NCBI RefSeq assembly: GCF_029784135.1
Contig: NC_073745.1
Location: 275,568,166 to 275,632,165, forward strand
DNA length: 64,000 nucleotides
Source: Toxorhynchites rutilus septentrionalis
Taxonomy: Eukaryota > Arthropoda > Insecta > Diptera > Culicidae
Reading direction: 5' to 3'
Shown here: piece after piece, positions 1-9,953 of the stretch
How the letters are laid out: every line of letters starts with the position of its first letter
Numbering within the stretch: position 1 is the first letter of the stretch
Program-made: the position numbers and the translations under genes
The notes under the pieces: generated by a model
Databases searched by the model: none
Seen by the model: the letters and a program-made list of their open reading frames with translations, nothing else
Told to the model about the DNA's origin: nothing

Positions 1-1
1 T

Positions 2-1912
2 GTACAAAAGGGGGCTTAAACATGAGCCCTGGGGGAGGCCCATGTAAGAGAACCGACTTACTGCCGAATCTCCGTGAGAAAAGTTCAAATGTTTCTCACA
101 AAGCAAGTTATATAACATATTATTCAATAGAGGCGGCAGACCCCGAGAGTGTAATTTGTCTGACAAAACCTCTATTGAAACAGAATCAAAGGCCCCCTTT
201 ATGTCCAAGAATACTGAAGCCATTTGTTTTTTTTCGGCGTAAGCCATTTGAATTTCTGAAGAAAGCAACGCAAGACAATCATTCGTCCCCTTGCCCCTGC
301 GGAACCCATATTGTGTATCTGAGAGTAAGGCATTCGTTTCAACCCAACGATCAAGGCGAAACAAGATCATTTTCTCCAACAATTTCCGTATACAAGACAG
401 CATTGCTATTGGGCGGTACGAATTGAAATCGGACGCGGGTTTTCCGGGTTTTTGAATAGCTATAACTCGTACTTGTCTCCAATCATCCGGAACAACATTA
501 TGCTCCAGAAACTTATTGAATAAATTCAACAAGCGATGTTTGGCCACATCGGGGAGGTTTTTTAACAAGTTGAACTTAATTCTATCCGATCCTGGAGCCG
601 AATTGTTACTTGAAAGGAGAGCAAGAGAGAATTCTACCATCGAAAACTCGGAATCAAGATCGCACCTATCTTGTGGTATATCTCGAACAATTCTTTGCAC
701 GGGAGCGAAATCGGGACAAACCTTTCGCGCAAAATTAAAAATCCATCGATGTGAATGTTCCTCGCTTTCATTCGATGAAGAGCGATTTCTCATGTTTCGA
801 GCCACTTTCCATAATTTTTTCATTGACGTTTCTCGTGACAAACCTCCCACGAAATTTCGCCAATAAGCACGTTTTTTACCTTTGATCAAGTTTTTAAATT
901 GATTTTCAAGGTCTAAATACGTTTGAAAATTGTCAATGGTTCCTCGTTTCCGAAAAGCTTTAAATGCATTCGATTTTTCTACATAAAGCTTTGAACATTG
1001 GCTATCCCACCATGGATTGGGAGGCCTTCGGTGAATGGTGGAACCTGGGATGGGTTTCGTTTGAGCGCGAACCGCGCTGTCATGGATCAAACGAGAAAGG
1101 AAGTTATACTCCTCCAATGGAGGTAAACCATCTCTGGAATTGATGGCTAGAGTAATCGCGTCCGCATATTTTTTCCAGTCAATGTGTCTTGTGAGGTCAT
1201 ATGCCATGTTTATAGATTCAGAAGAATTCGACCCAATGGTGATGGAAATTTTGATTGGCAAGTGATCACTACCGTTGGGATCCTGGATTACATTCCACTT
1301 GCAATCTAACGATAGTGAATTCGAGCAAAGCGAGAGGTCAAGAGCACTTGGGTTAGCAGGAGGTTTAGGCACACGTGTTGTTTCCCCAGTGTTCAAAACG
1401 GTCATATTGAAGCTGTTACAAAGGTCATATATCAACAATGAACGATTGTCGTCGTACTGTTCCCCCCAGGCAGTTCCGTGAGAGTTGAAGTCTCCCAAGA
1501 TCAATCGTGGCTCAGGAAGGAGTGAGCACATGTCAACAAGTTGTTTGCGGCTAACCGCAGCTCTCGGAGGCCAATACAAGCTGACAATACAGAGGTCTTT
1601 GCCTTTAATGTTTGCATGACAAGCAACAGCTTCGATCCCTCCAATAGGTGGAAGGTCAATTCGGAAAAATGAGTGGCACTTATTGATCCCCAATAGCACC
1701 CCTCCGTATCTGTCATCACGGTCCAAGCGTATAATATTAAAATCGTGGAAAGAGAGATCATCTCGCGAAGAAAGCCAAGTTTCGGACAGAGCAAAAACAT
1801 CACAATTGAACTTATGAATTAAAAATTTGAATGCATCCAATTTAGGGATAAGACTACGACAATTCCACTGTAAAACAGTGATATCTCCGACCTCTCTATT
1901 CAAATTAGACAT
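2..1912 (-). CDS. LINE ORF2: endonuclease-reverse transcriptase (C-terminus off window)
   Basis: The frame is open without a stop for 637 codons from an ATG at 1912 to the window edge; I checked every codon for stops. Residues about 10-40 read ITVLQWNCRSL...ALSETW, the start of an APE-type endonuclease. GDFNSHG near residue 140 and SDHLP near residue 214 are its catalytic blocks. A reverse transcriptase follows: SYRPIAML near residue 497, ASVFLDIKGAFDSV near 569, and GLPQGSCLSPLLY at the edge. The YADD box would lie just outside. The product would nick target DNA and prime reverse transcription there. The ATG sits inside the last codons of ORF1 (8-nt overlap, 1905-1912), so translation may be coupled to ORF1 termination. 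Confidence 0.92.
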   Translation of the reverse strand, partial: MSNLNREVGDITVLQWNCRSLIPKLDAFKFLIHKFNCDVFALSETWLSSRDDLSFHDFNIIRLDRDDRYGGVLLGINKCHSFFRIDLPPIGGIEAVACHANIKGKDLCIVSLYWPPRAAVSRKQLVDMCSLLPEPRLILGDFNSHGTAWGEQYDDNRSLLIYDLCNSFNMTVLNTGETTRVPKPPANPSALDLSLCSNSLSLDCKWNVIQDPNGSDHLPIKISITIGSNSSESINMAYDLTRHIDWKKYADAITLAINSRDGLPPLEEYNFLSRLIHDSAVRAQTKPIPGSTIHRRPPNPWWDSQCSKLYVEKSNAFKAFRKRGTIDNFQTYLDLENQFKNLIKGKKRAYWRNFVGGLSRETSMKKLWKVARNMRNRSSSNESEEHSHRWIFNFARKVCPDFAPVQRIVRDIPQDRCDLDSEFSMVEFSLALLSSNNSAPGSDRIKFNLLKNLPDVAKHRLLNLFNKFLEHNVVPDDWRQVRVIAIQKPGKPASDFNSYRPIAMLSCIRKLLEKMILFRLDRWVETNALLSDTQYGFRRGKGTNDCLALLSSEIQMAYAEKKQMASVFLDIKGAFDSVSIEVLSDKLHSRGLPPLLNNMLYNLLCEKHLNFSHGDSAVSRFSYMGLPQGSCLSPLLY

Positions 1913-3457
1913 CAAGAGAGATAATCATTGCAAGGAGGGGCCATGTTTGCATCAATTGTTGCAAAATTGTCTTTAGTACTGGAAGCATTGAGATGACAAT
2001 GGTTCTGATGGAATCGGAAACATTAAAACACGTGAAGATTTGATCCACAAGGTCAGTCAACTTTATAAATCCCGATTGGGAAGTTGAGCTGGACGGAAAA
2101 AAAGGGACAGTTGGGGTTTTTGATGTCCCCTCGAGTGCTGGGTCGTTCGAAGGTGAACTATTCCCACGGAAGCCAGGAGGAACCTGATTTTGCTTGTCCG
2201 CTGCACTCGATATTTTAGGCAAGCTAACATGGGGTACCACCGATGGGACTTGTCGTTGAACTTTGGGAGTGGACACATTTTTGCGCCGGGAATTCCCTTT
2301 GAAAATAAACGGTGTGCCCTCGTTAGCTGTATCCGCTTCCAATTCGTCAACTGGCAGTGAAGCAAAGACATTGTTTGTTGGTAATGGTTGTTGTTGAGCC
2401 AGTGGGGAAGCGCCCTTTAAGATATCCGCGAAAGTGCGTTTCGAGCGTTCCTTCAAAGAGCGCTTTTGTTTATCCCAGCGACTCTTGTAAGTTTCACAAG
2501 CTGAGAGCACGTGTGGGGATCCCCCGCAATATGGACACTTATGCTCAGTCGCACTGCAGGATTTCCCCTCATGTTGCTCTCCGCATGTGGCACAGCGCTC
2601 CTTGTTGGCGCAATAAGCTGCTGTATGACCAACTGACTTGCATTTGTTGCAAGTCATGGGCTTTGGCACGAAGAGTCTCACCGGCAGCCTCAATTTGTCC
2701 ACCATAACGTAGTCAGGGAGGGCGGCACCAGCAAAAGTGACTCGAAACGAGTCGTACGGCGTAAATTTCTTTTCTACTCCTTCCTGGGTAACTTTTCCAA
2801 GTTGGCGACATTCCAAGATTTTGACTTCCATCGAAGGAAGCCTCTTGAACCTGCCAACTCCCATACTTTCTATAGTTTTGCACGTCAGACCCGTTTCAGA
2901 TATAACGCCCCCAATTTCTACGTTATGGGAGGGAATAAAAACTCGATATTCGAGGATGAAATGCTTATCAGCAACAATATCGTTCGCGTCCTTTCGGTTA
3001 GTCACGACAACTCGGAGTTTGTTCGGTCTTACTTTGCAAATTTCCGAAACAGAGGTGTATCTTTTCAGATCTGTCATAATCTGTACGACCCTCAAGGCTT
3101 TACCATTAGGTTTGGGCCGGAAAAAACAACCCAAGGACCAGCGTCAGGCGCATCGTCCGGATAAACCCTGACACGGGGAGCGGAAACAATAGGAGAGGAA
3201 TTCGAGGACAAGGTTTGAGTGGGGACAGTAACATCAGAGGGGGGAAGGGATGTCGATGATTGGGTGGAAGTATTGGAGGAATCAGGGGAAAGGTTTGCAA
3301 TCTTTTTTTTGGAGGGGGGCTTGGTAGTGTGAGTTGACTCGTCCCCAGAAGAAGAATCTTCGGGCATAGGAGTCCGTTTAAGGGACTTACTACACCCTGC
3401 TTGAGCAAGCGAGGGGGAGTTTGAAATGTCCATGTCTAGACCCCCACCCTCCTCCAT
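1905..3457 (-). pseudogene. LINE ORF1: gag-like nucleic-acid chaperone, split by a frameshift
   Basis: Two overlapping frames form one protein. The N-terminal part (ATG at 3457, begins MEEGGGLDMDISN) is Ser/Thr/Pro-rich and reads to GPWVVF. The next frame carries FRPKPNGKALRVVQI and runs to a TAA at 1905. The junction is an A6 tract (T6 on the coding strand) at 3121-3126; one extra T or a -1 slip restores a continuous product. Three zinc knuckles lie mid-protein: CNKCKSVGHTAAYC, CATCGEQHEGKSC and CPYCGGSPHVLSAC, as in insect LINE ORF1 proteins that coat the retrotransposon RNA. A single-base deletion is the simplest explanation; programmed frameshifting is possible but unproven. Confidence 0.85.
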
Positions 3458-3870
3458 TCTTAGAACGAACGATTATTATCTTTACAATTTTTTTATCTCA
3501 CTTGTAAAAAAAAAAACTTAAATAAAATAAAAATAATCACATAAATTTGTTGTTCCGATATGCGCTCTGTTACCCTATTAAGGGAGACACAAAAGTCACG
3601 CGCTACGGAGACAACACAATAGCAGAAGTTATTGTTGTACTCAACTGATTGTTGTTATTGTTGTCAACCACGTGTTGACGATGCCGTTATGGTTATTGAT
3701 CCACTACAGACGCCGATCCAGACCACTGCAGAGGCGCTACTTCCTCGGTTCTGGCTGCTTTGGGCACTTTGGGCACTAATTCACCACAGAACACACGAGA
3801 AAAAAAAACCAACTCGTTGGGGAGAAGAGAAAAAAAAACTTCGAGAACAATGCTTGAGGAGTGATGAATA

Positions 3871-4100
3871 GCACATCCAGCTCCATCAAGTTGTTAGCGA
3901 GGAATGAGCTGAACCTAATGAGGGTTTGAATTTAGCAATTTTTCTTCGGGTTGTATCAGTGTATTTCTGATTCCGTAAAAATCATTTCATCTACAATATC
4001 ATCTACATATCTACAACGACAATTGTGTATTGGGAAAAAATATGTTATTTTCAAACATTTTTTACAAAATATCAATTATATTCGTTTAACTTTAACAGTA
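3871..4100. other. AT-rich spacer, no gene seen
   Basis: The stretch between the LINE 5' end and a Tc1 remnant is AT-rich with no open frame of note. Confidence 0.5.
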
Positions 4101-4313
4101 TCAGAACCAATCGCCCGATCGCTTATAAGCTTCATGGCATGTCTTCAACCAATTTTTTAAGAAGAGTTTCTTCAATTTTTTGTTGAGCATCTTCGAATAG
4201 TTTATCTTCAATCGACTCATTTGATAGACAAAAATCGACAACATATTCTCAATCGGATCGATGTGCTTCGAGGCTTTATTTTGTTGAAAAATGTTGTCGC
4301 CTTCAAATTCCAA
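4101..4313 (-). pseudogene. Tc1-like transposase C-terminal remnant
   Basis: The 70-residue frame contains NIFQQNKASKH, then DPIENMLSIF, and ends KTCHEAYKRSGDWF. These match in order the FQQDN-x-H, NPIENLW and final R-C-x-E-x-I-x-x-G-D-W blocks of Tc1-type transposases. The part between the FQQ block and the IEN block is missing, including the second catalytic Asp context, and the N-terminal half is absent. It is a dead fragment; no terminal repeats were found. A chance match is possible, but three ordered blocks make it unlikely. Confidence 0.6.
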
Positions 4314-5199
4314 CTTTATGAACTTTAAAAGGGTGTTTGACTTGCGTGACTATGTAGAAACAACGATTCTTTCTTGTCTTTGCGAGAACAATACACGAAC
4401 TGATCATATGTCGCAATTTATTTCTTTGTGTCAATACACGCATTGTACTAAGTATTTATCGTACTCCCAGCGGTCTTTTTTGCATTTGACACATACATTC
4501 GGCCACATGTGATAAAATATTTGTTCCACCAGCACCCATCATTATTCCACATACCTTAACCACTGCACTTTATCTTTGGCAACCAATAAAAACAACAAAA
4601 GTAGCAATATTTGCAAGTATCAAGTGTCATACATCATGTTGTTTAGTGTTACCCCTGTGGTATCGCACCTATAAACATCTTCCGTGCATCGCCATTCAAC
4701 CAGCACCAAACAAGCGTCTCACAAAGAACGCACACGGAAACACACCGATGCATAATTATGAAACAGCACGAAAATGACCGTTTATGAGAAAACTTTTCCC
4801 GAATTCTCGGCTAAAACCGACAACAAAGCTAGGAGAGTGTTGCATCGGCACGGGGGGCGATGCACGCGAAAGCGAATACAAATGGCAACTGGAAAATAGC
4901 GAAGGTGCGCTACTCATACGTACAGGATATGAACAAATTAAAAGTTTCACGCAACAAATACAAACATACAAAGCCAAACACTGGTGGCTTGAAGCGGCTG
5001 ACAAACCTATATTCATTTCGCACTCCTCTCAAAACAAACTCTCTTGTTAGTATTATGGCCTCGTAAAAGGTGGATTGCTTGGACAGGTGCATTTTCTCTA
5101 CATAATGGGGCAAAAAAAAATTAATTACGCATGCTTTACCATGGCTCGGCTCGATGTGTTGATTGCAATGCCAGATGCACAGTGAGTGAAATGTTCACT
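4314..5199. other. Non-coding AT-rich spacer
   Basis: No supportable coding region, RNA gene or repeat boundary. Short frames here lack codon structure or recognizable motifs. Confidence 0.45.
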
Positions 5200-5693
5200 T
5201 GCGTCCACAGCTCAAGGAAAAATGAACATGACAAAAAAAACAAGCAGAATAGGTGTTCGCTTTTTTGGATATAAAAAAGACTGAAAATTTTCCTCAGAGT
5301 AAATGTAATATTTATACGCTAGCGACATAATAATTACTGTGCAGGGGTGGAGTTTATGTCGCAAATATTTTCTTCCCGTTATCCCTTTTGTTGCTTCTTT
5401 TTTCGCGACTACATGAGCTGCCCGTTATTGACAACATGGTTAGGTAAGCACACAAATGGACAGATCAAATGTATGGAAAAAAAGGGGATTGCTTCCAATT
5501 TTCATCAATTTAACCATTTACAAACAATGGGATTGTAATGTTTAGCATATCAAACAAATCATAGAGAACTTCCGATTTTATTGGTGTTGCAAAACTGCAG
5601 AAATTTTTATTAGCGTTAACTTATAAATACGTCATAAATACGTGATCTGTTTTCTGATTTGGCACCCTTATTGATAGACTTAGTCCTACGTAA
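5200..5693. repeat. Repeat E1: empty-site paralogue of the pogo target
   Basis: Block 5280-5690 is a diverged inverted copy of 18424-18655 joined to 21791-22100. Shared landmarks include TTTTCCTCAGAG, ATTTATACGCTAGCGACA versus ACTTATACGCTAGCGACA, CGCAAATATTCTCTT-like text, ATATCAAACAAATC, and GATCTGTTTTCTGATTTGG. The right end, near 5678-5693, has CTTAGTCCTACGTA, a worn form of the terminal palindrome of the E family. TA at 5472-5473 is the unoccupied equivalent of the pogo insertion site. The left limit is approximate. Confidence 0.75.
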
Positions 5694-6690
5694 AAAACTC
5701 TTTATTAGAAAGCTTGAGTGGCCTTGAGGGTCAATAGTTTACGGGATTTTGTGAAAACAGCTGAAGATGGTTGATTCATGATTCTTTTTTGTTCTCGCGA
5801 ACATAAGATTTGTGTTCTTATTGCCAATGTATGTAGTGCACTCAATATGCATCGCGAACATTCTTCTTCTTCTTCTAAATACTATGTTCATCGTCATTAT
5901 CATCTGAAAATAATCTGACACACGCTGCGGCCTAAATTGTTTATATATTTGTTCCTCCACCACCTTTATCAACCCGTAAAATCATCAATGCTTACATGTG
6001 ATTCAAACAGGCACAAACATTCTGCACCTGACATTAATAAAATCGACGTCGTGCATGGTTTCATCGCCTCCACCTAGAATTTGAGAACAAAAATTCGACG
6101 AAAATCAAAATGTCTATGCAGTTTGACATCTTTCATAACAAAATACTATCGCCCTGCGAAACGATTTCGCTCTCGAATCAGAAAGATAGATTTCAATTAT
6201 AAAGTCTTCAAACCTTTGCAGTTCATTCGCCGTAGAAAAGGCAAATTGAGGAAACTCATTTTATACTCTTGGCCTTAAAAAACATTTTAGACGCCCTTGT
6301 CGCCGCCGCCGTCTTGTTATGTTAGATGCTAATCCGTGATTATGCAAACTATGTAGTGAACTTGCTTTGCATATATTCTGAGAATGCATGTTGAAGCAAA
6401 CAATTTTGCACGTCCGTTCAACACAGTAGCAAAATAGAAACAGACCATTAGACGCAGCGAACGCAGTATTTATTGTACTACCTATTGCTTCTATTCTATT
6501 CCATCTATCTTTGCGATACAATGTTTCACGATGGTTAGCTATGTTTGTTTCGCAGTGGTATGAATATATTCAAATTGTGCCTCGCTGCTACGTTAGTTGC
6601 TAGTTTTGGTTGACACAATTTGAGGAACAGAGATTGAACCAATCAGAACATGACATTTTCGTTCAGATAATGCGTGAAATTTTTCAAATA
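5694..6690. other. Non-coding spacer
   Basis: AT-rich sequence with a short TTC microsatellite at about 5863-5877. No gene or element boundary is supported. Confidence 0.45.
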
Positions 6691-7369
6691 CACCCAGGTT
6701 TTTTTTACGCGGTTTTTTTTGCGCGGTTTTTTTGTGCGGTTTTTTACGAGGTTTTTTTTACGCGGTTTTTCCAATTTACGCGGCTTTTTGTACGCGGTAC
6801 CCGCGTAAAAAAAGACCAGTGCAATATCACATGTCCTCCTCAGCTCACATTTTTCTCTCATGTTCCCTCAGAGCAAATTACGGTAATTAGTGCTTGTAAC
6901 AGAGCTTAGCGCTTAGTGTCGCACCTAATCACGATTCTTACGTGGATTTTAGGTGTTGGATAACGGGGAGCTCACTGGGGGGTACAACTGGACGGGGTTT
7001 TTACGGGCAGTGATTCGTGAATGTCTTTCCCTGTCTACTTAGCTCTGGACGGTCCAACAGTGGTACTGCACGTGCATCGGCAGAAGAGTGTACAAATTAC
7101 TAGGGAATCTTCTAGCAACAGCAGATGACCACTACCAACGAAATTGCAGGAAAAAACAACGGGTTTTCGGAAGCGAGAAACACTCAACTTTTTACTTCCG
7201 TTCTACGTAAAGATAGTCCTATTCGATATCTATCGTTAGGTGACATGGTTTTTTTTACGCGGATTTTCCAATTAACGCGGTTTTTTAGGCGGATTTTCCA
7301 ATTAACGCTTTTTTTTTATGCGGTTTTTTTACGAAGTACGTTTCCCCCGCGTAAAACAAAAATTGGGTG
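6691..7369. mobile_element. MITE with TTTTACGCGG subterminal repeats
   Basis: Terminal inverted repeats start CACCCAGGTTTTTTTTACGC on the left and, reverse-complemented, CACCCAATTTTTGTTTTACG on the right. Both ends are flanked by TA (6689-6690 and 7370-7371), the target duplication of Tc1/mariner/pogo-type elements. Many copies of (T)nACGCGG and variants are clustered at 6703-6812 and 7247-7354 in both orientations, like transposase-binding arrays. The middle has no transposase frame, so the element is non-autonomous. Confidence 0.72.
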
Positions 7370-8238
7370 TATTCAAAATTTTGTACCAGAAAAGCGTAAC
7401 TTTGTTTATTGTGATAAATGCGAAGAAAATTTCGACTTTTCAGATTTTCGTGAAAAGTGGTAGTTTTGTTCTTTATCGCTAAATATTAGACCCGTATTTT
7501 TTTCATTTTTTTGCTTGTTACGGTGCACATTTCCATTTTAGGGTGGTCCGAAAAATAATTTTTTCCTCATTTTTTCAAAAAAGACATTTGTTTAAATAAT
7601 TCATAACTTTTGAACTACTGAACCAATTTAGATGATCGACATATCAAATTAAAGCCATTAGCTATTCTTTGAATCATAACTCAAAAACAAAAAATAACGC
7701 CTCTCTGATATCGAGATAAGTTATGTAAAAAATCCTCAGCTTTGAAGAAAAAATATAAAAAATATGGCGCCTTTGGTCCCGAAATCATGAGAGTTAAAAA
7801 AAACAAATACAATCAAAAATAACGAAACGAAATTAAAATTTTCTGCAACTGTAGTATTTTTTCTAAAAACAGGAAGTGGGTTATATCTATGGTATAACCG
7901 CAAGGGTGACGTAGGACTATCGTTGATTTAGAGATCATTTGTTCGAAGTTGAATCTAAATCCATTCTGAATGAATGAATAAATGAATATTTGGGGGACTT
8001 CGAAAACGAGAGCGTTACGTTGGAGGCACAAGGTTTTATGCATCCAATATAGGATACGAAAAACCTTGTTCTGAAGAATAATCTTCAGAAGCTAACCTGC
8101 TAACTGTACTTGATTGACAAATCACAAACCCAAATGTATTATATGGATATTTTATGGATAGAAAACATTAAAATAAACTCTTTCGCTTGAATGTAATTTT
8201 CAATTCCAAGGGGAATTGGCAGATTATTTTCCAGCAAC

Positions 8239-8633
8239 GATTAGATATTTCCACATTTTCCTCGATACTGGAAGCCCACCAGTGGTTAATGCTAATTCGA
8301 TAACCACCTGTTAATAGCACTTGATTGAAACATATTTGGTCACAGTGTTACATGGATAGAACACATTCAAATAAACTCTTTCACATGAATGTATTTTTGA
8401 ATTCCCAGAGGAACTGGCAGATTATTTTCAGTAACGATTAGATATTTCCACATTTTCCTCGATACTGGAAGCCCACCAGTGGTTAATGCTAATTCGATAA
8501 CCACCTGTTAATAGCACTTGATTGAAACATATTTGGTCACAGTGTTACATGGATAGAACACATTCAAATAAACTCTTTCACATGAATGTATTTTTGAATT
8601 CCCAGAGGAACTGGCAGATTATTTTCCAGCAAT
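8239..8633. repeat. 197-198 bp tandem duplication inside E2
   Basis: Units begin GATTAGATATTTCCACATTT at 8239 and 8436, and the next register point is GATTAGATCTTTCC at 8634. The two units are nearly identical, indicating recent tandem duplication; related but more diverged units continue to about 9240 and recur in E5 and E8. Confidence 0.85.
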
Positions 8634-9269
8634 GATTAGATCTTTCCGGAACTTTCTCGATGCTGAATGGCATCCAAACGGAAAGAATTCTGCGCGTGTA
8701 TGTGTCGATCCTTCCCCTTCCACCTCCTCCAGCACGTTAGGCAACGGTGTTGTCTTGTCGATGTCCTCACGAAAAATGAATGTGTCTCACCACCAGAATA
8801 TCGCTTAAGTATGCTTTTTGTGTGTGATTGAATCGAGAGAAGGTGTGGTTTACGATGGCAATTTGGAAGGCAAACTAGAGGGGAATGAACTCTCTGAGCT
8901 CGGAACTTTCGGCGACTGAGCAATAATCGATTGCGGGCGCATACAATATTGGATACGGAAATATCCTACTGATGGGGAAGAATAATCTTCTGAAGCTATC
9001 CTGTTAATTGCGATTGATTGAAAAATCACAAAACCAAATGTATTTGGTCACAGTGTTACATGGATAGAAAACATTCAAATAAACTCTTTCACATGAATGT
9101 GAAAGTGGTTAATACTAACTCGATAACAACCTGTTAATAGTACTTGATTGAAAAATATTTGGTCACAGTGTTACATGGATAGAAAACATTAAAATAAACT
9201 CTTTCACATGAATGTATTTTTAAATTCCCAGAGGAACTGGCAGATTATTTTCCGGATCTTTCTCGATAC

Positions 9270-9504
9270 TGAATGGCATCCAAACGGAAAGAATTCCGCG
9301 CGTGTATGTGTGTGTGTTTGTAGCGGCTGCTTCGAGATCTTCCCGGGGAACCGTTTGTGGCATCACTCTCCTCCTGATGGATTCATTTCTGGCCTAAGGT
9401 GCACAAACAGGCTCTTGGTGACACCGTATACCGCGCTTTCATGATAAACGAAGAGCTTCACCACAACAGCGACAACATGCTCCAATCGCTGTTCAATTTG
9501 AACT
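9270..9504 (-). pseudogene. Histone H1-derived remnant in E2
   Basis: Reading leftward from the initiator at 9504, the sequence matches the E5 copy and, less closely, the clearer H1 remnant in E9. Shared blocks include GGTGTCACCAAGAGCCTGTT (34202-34183 in E5, 9425-9406 here; E9 has GAGTCACCACCAAGAGCATG), which encodes GV(T)TKS at the end of the H1 globular domain. The start of the gene, most of the winged-helix domain and the reading frame are lost. Assignment rests on the chain of similarity to E9, not on this copy alone. Confidence 0.55.
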
Positions 9505-9536
9505 GAGTGGATTTCCGAGCGGCGCTCGCTTATATA
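9502..9536 (-). promoter_or_regulatory. TATA plus initiator core promoter (E2 copy)
   Basis: On the minus strand TATATAAGC starts at 9536 and an initiator TCAGT has its A at 9504, 32 nt downstream: textbook TATA-Inr spacing. A CCAAT-like motif lies just upstream. The same arrangement recurs in E5 and E8. It suits a replication-dependent histone promoter; activity is not known. Confidence 0.65.
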
Positions 9537-9953
9537 CCGCGATTGGCGATTTCAATAGCCTGTTTTGAAAGCAATTTTAAGACTATTGAAACAAGTTTTT
9601 GGATCAGAAAGTAACAAGTATAGAACGCGTAGACATTTTATCTTTCGAATGAAGTGTTTATCATACCATTTCGTTCAGTTGTTTAGGAGCTATTAACGCT
9701 CAAAATCTCGGTCTCCGGCGTAACGCTTTCGTTTTCGAAACTTTGATTTTACACCCCGGTATAGAAATGAAAGACGTAGTCCTACGTCAAAAGATGAGTT
9801 TATTGTCTTTAATTTGGTATGTCGATCATTTGAATCGGTTCAGACGTTTAAAAGTCATGAATTTAAAAAAAGTCATTTTTGGAAAAAATGGAAAATGATG
9901 ATTTTCCGGACCACCACTATATCGGTTTGGCATGGAATGGCTGTATTTTTAAT

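Larger units (their letters stand above)
1..3870 (-). mobile_element. Non-LTR retrotransposon (I/Jockey-group LINE), 3' part outside window
   Basis: The element runs right to left: a 5' untranslated region (about 3458-3870, A/T tracts, no clear boundary or target duplication), ORF1 with three zinc knuckles, then ORF2 with an apurinic-type endonuclease and reverse transcriptase. The window cuts ORF2 in the middle of the reverse transcriptase, so the 3' UTR and tail are missing. Domain order fits I/Jockey-group LINEs of insects; the exact clade is an inference. The open ORF2 suggests a young insertion. The 5' limit of 3870 is approximate. Confidence 0.85.
7870..9790. mobile_element. Element E2: hairpin-ended non-autonomous element carrying an H1 remnant
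   Basis: Starts CAGGAAGTGGG with a hairpin GGTTATA-tctatgg-TATAACC (7879-7899) followed by TGACGTAGGACTA (7907-7919). Ends with the near-perfect palindrome GACGTAGtcCTACGTC (9773-9788) plus AA. An inner inverted block, AACGCT[C/T]TCGTTTTCGAA, occurs near both ends (about 8004-8020 inverted; 9722-9739). The flanks are A-rich and no clean target duplication is visible. Inside are 197-198-bp tandem units and a histone H1-type promoter with coding remnant. No transposase is encoded. Confidence 0.8.
7440..9953. repeat. Foldback repeat FB2, split by element E2
   Basis: Sequence 7440-7869 and 9791-9953 together match the foldback element at 10952-12096. The left piece has CAGATTTTCGTGAAAAGTGG and GAACTACTGAACC; the right piece ends CACTATATCGGTTTGGCATG-GAATGG. 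The two pieces are separated exactly by E2, so E2 inserted into an existing copy. The left terminus is truncated relative to the full copy. Confidence 0.75.

Noticed and set aside
2357..3171. Plus-strand frames opposite the LINE ORF1
   Set aside because: Antisense shadows of the zinc-knuckle ORF.
7870..7940. Reading the CAGGA-hairpin end as a riboswitch or intrinsic terminator
   Set aside because: The context is a eukaryotic repeat end, repeated in several elements; bacterial-type signals do not apply.
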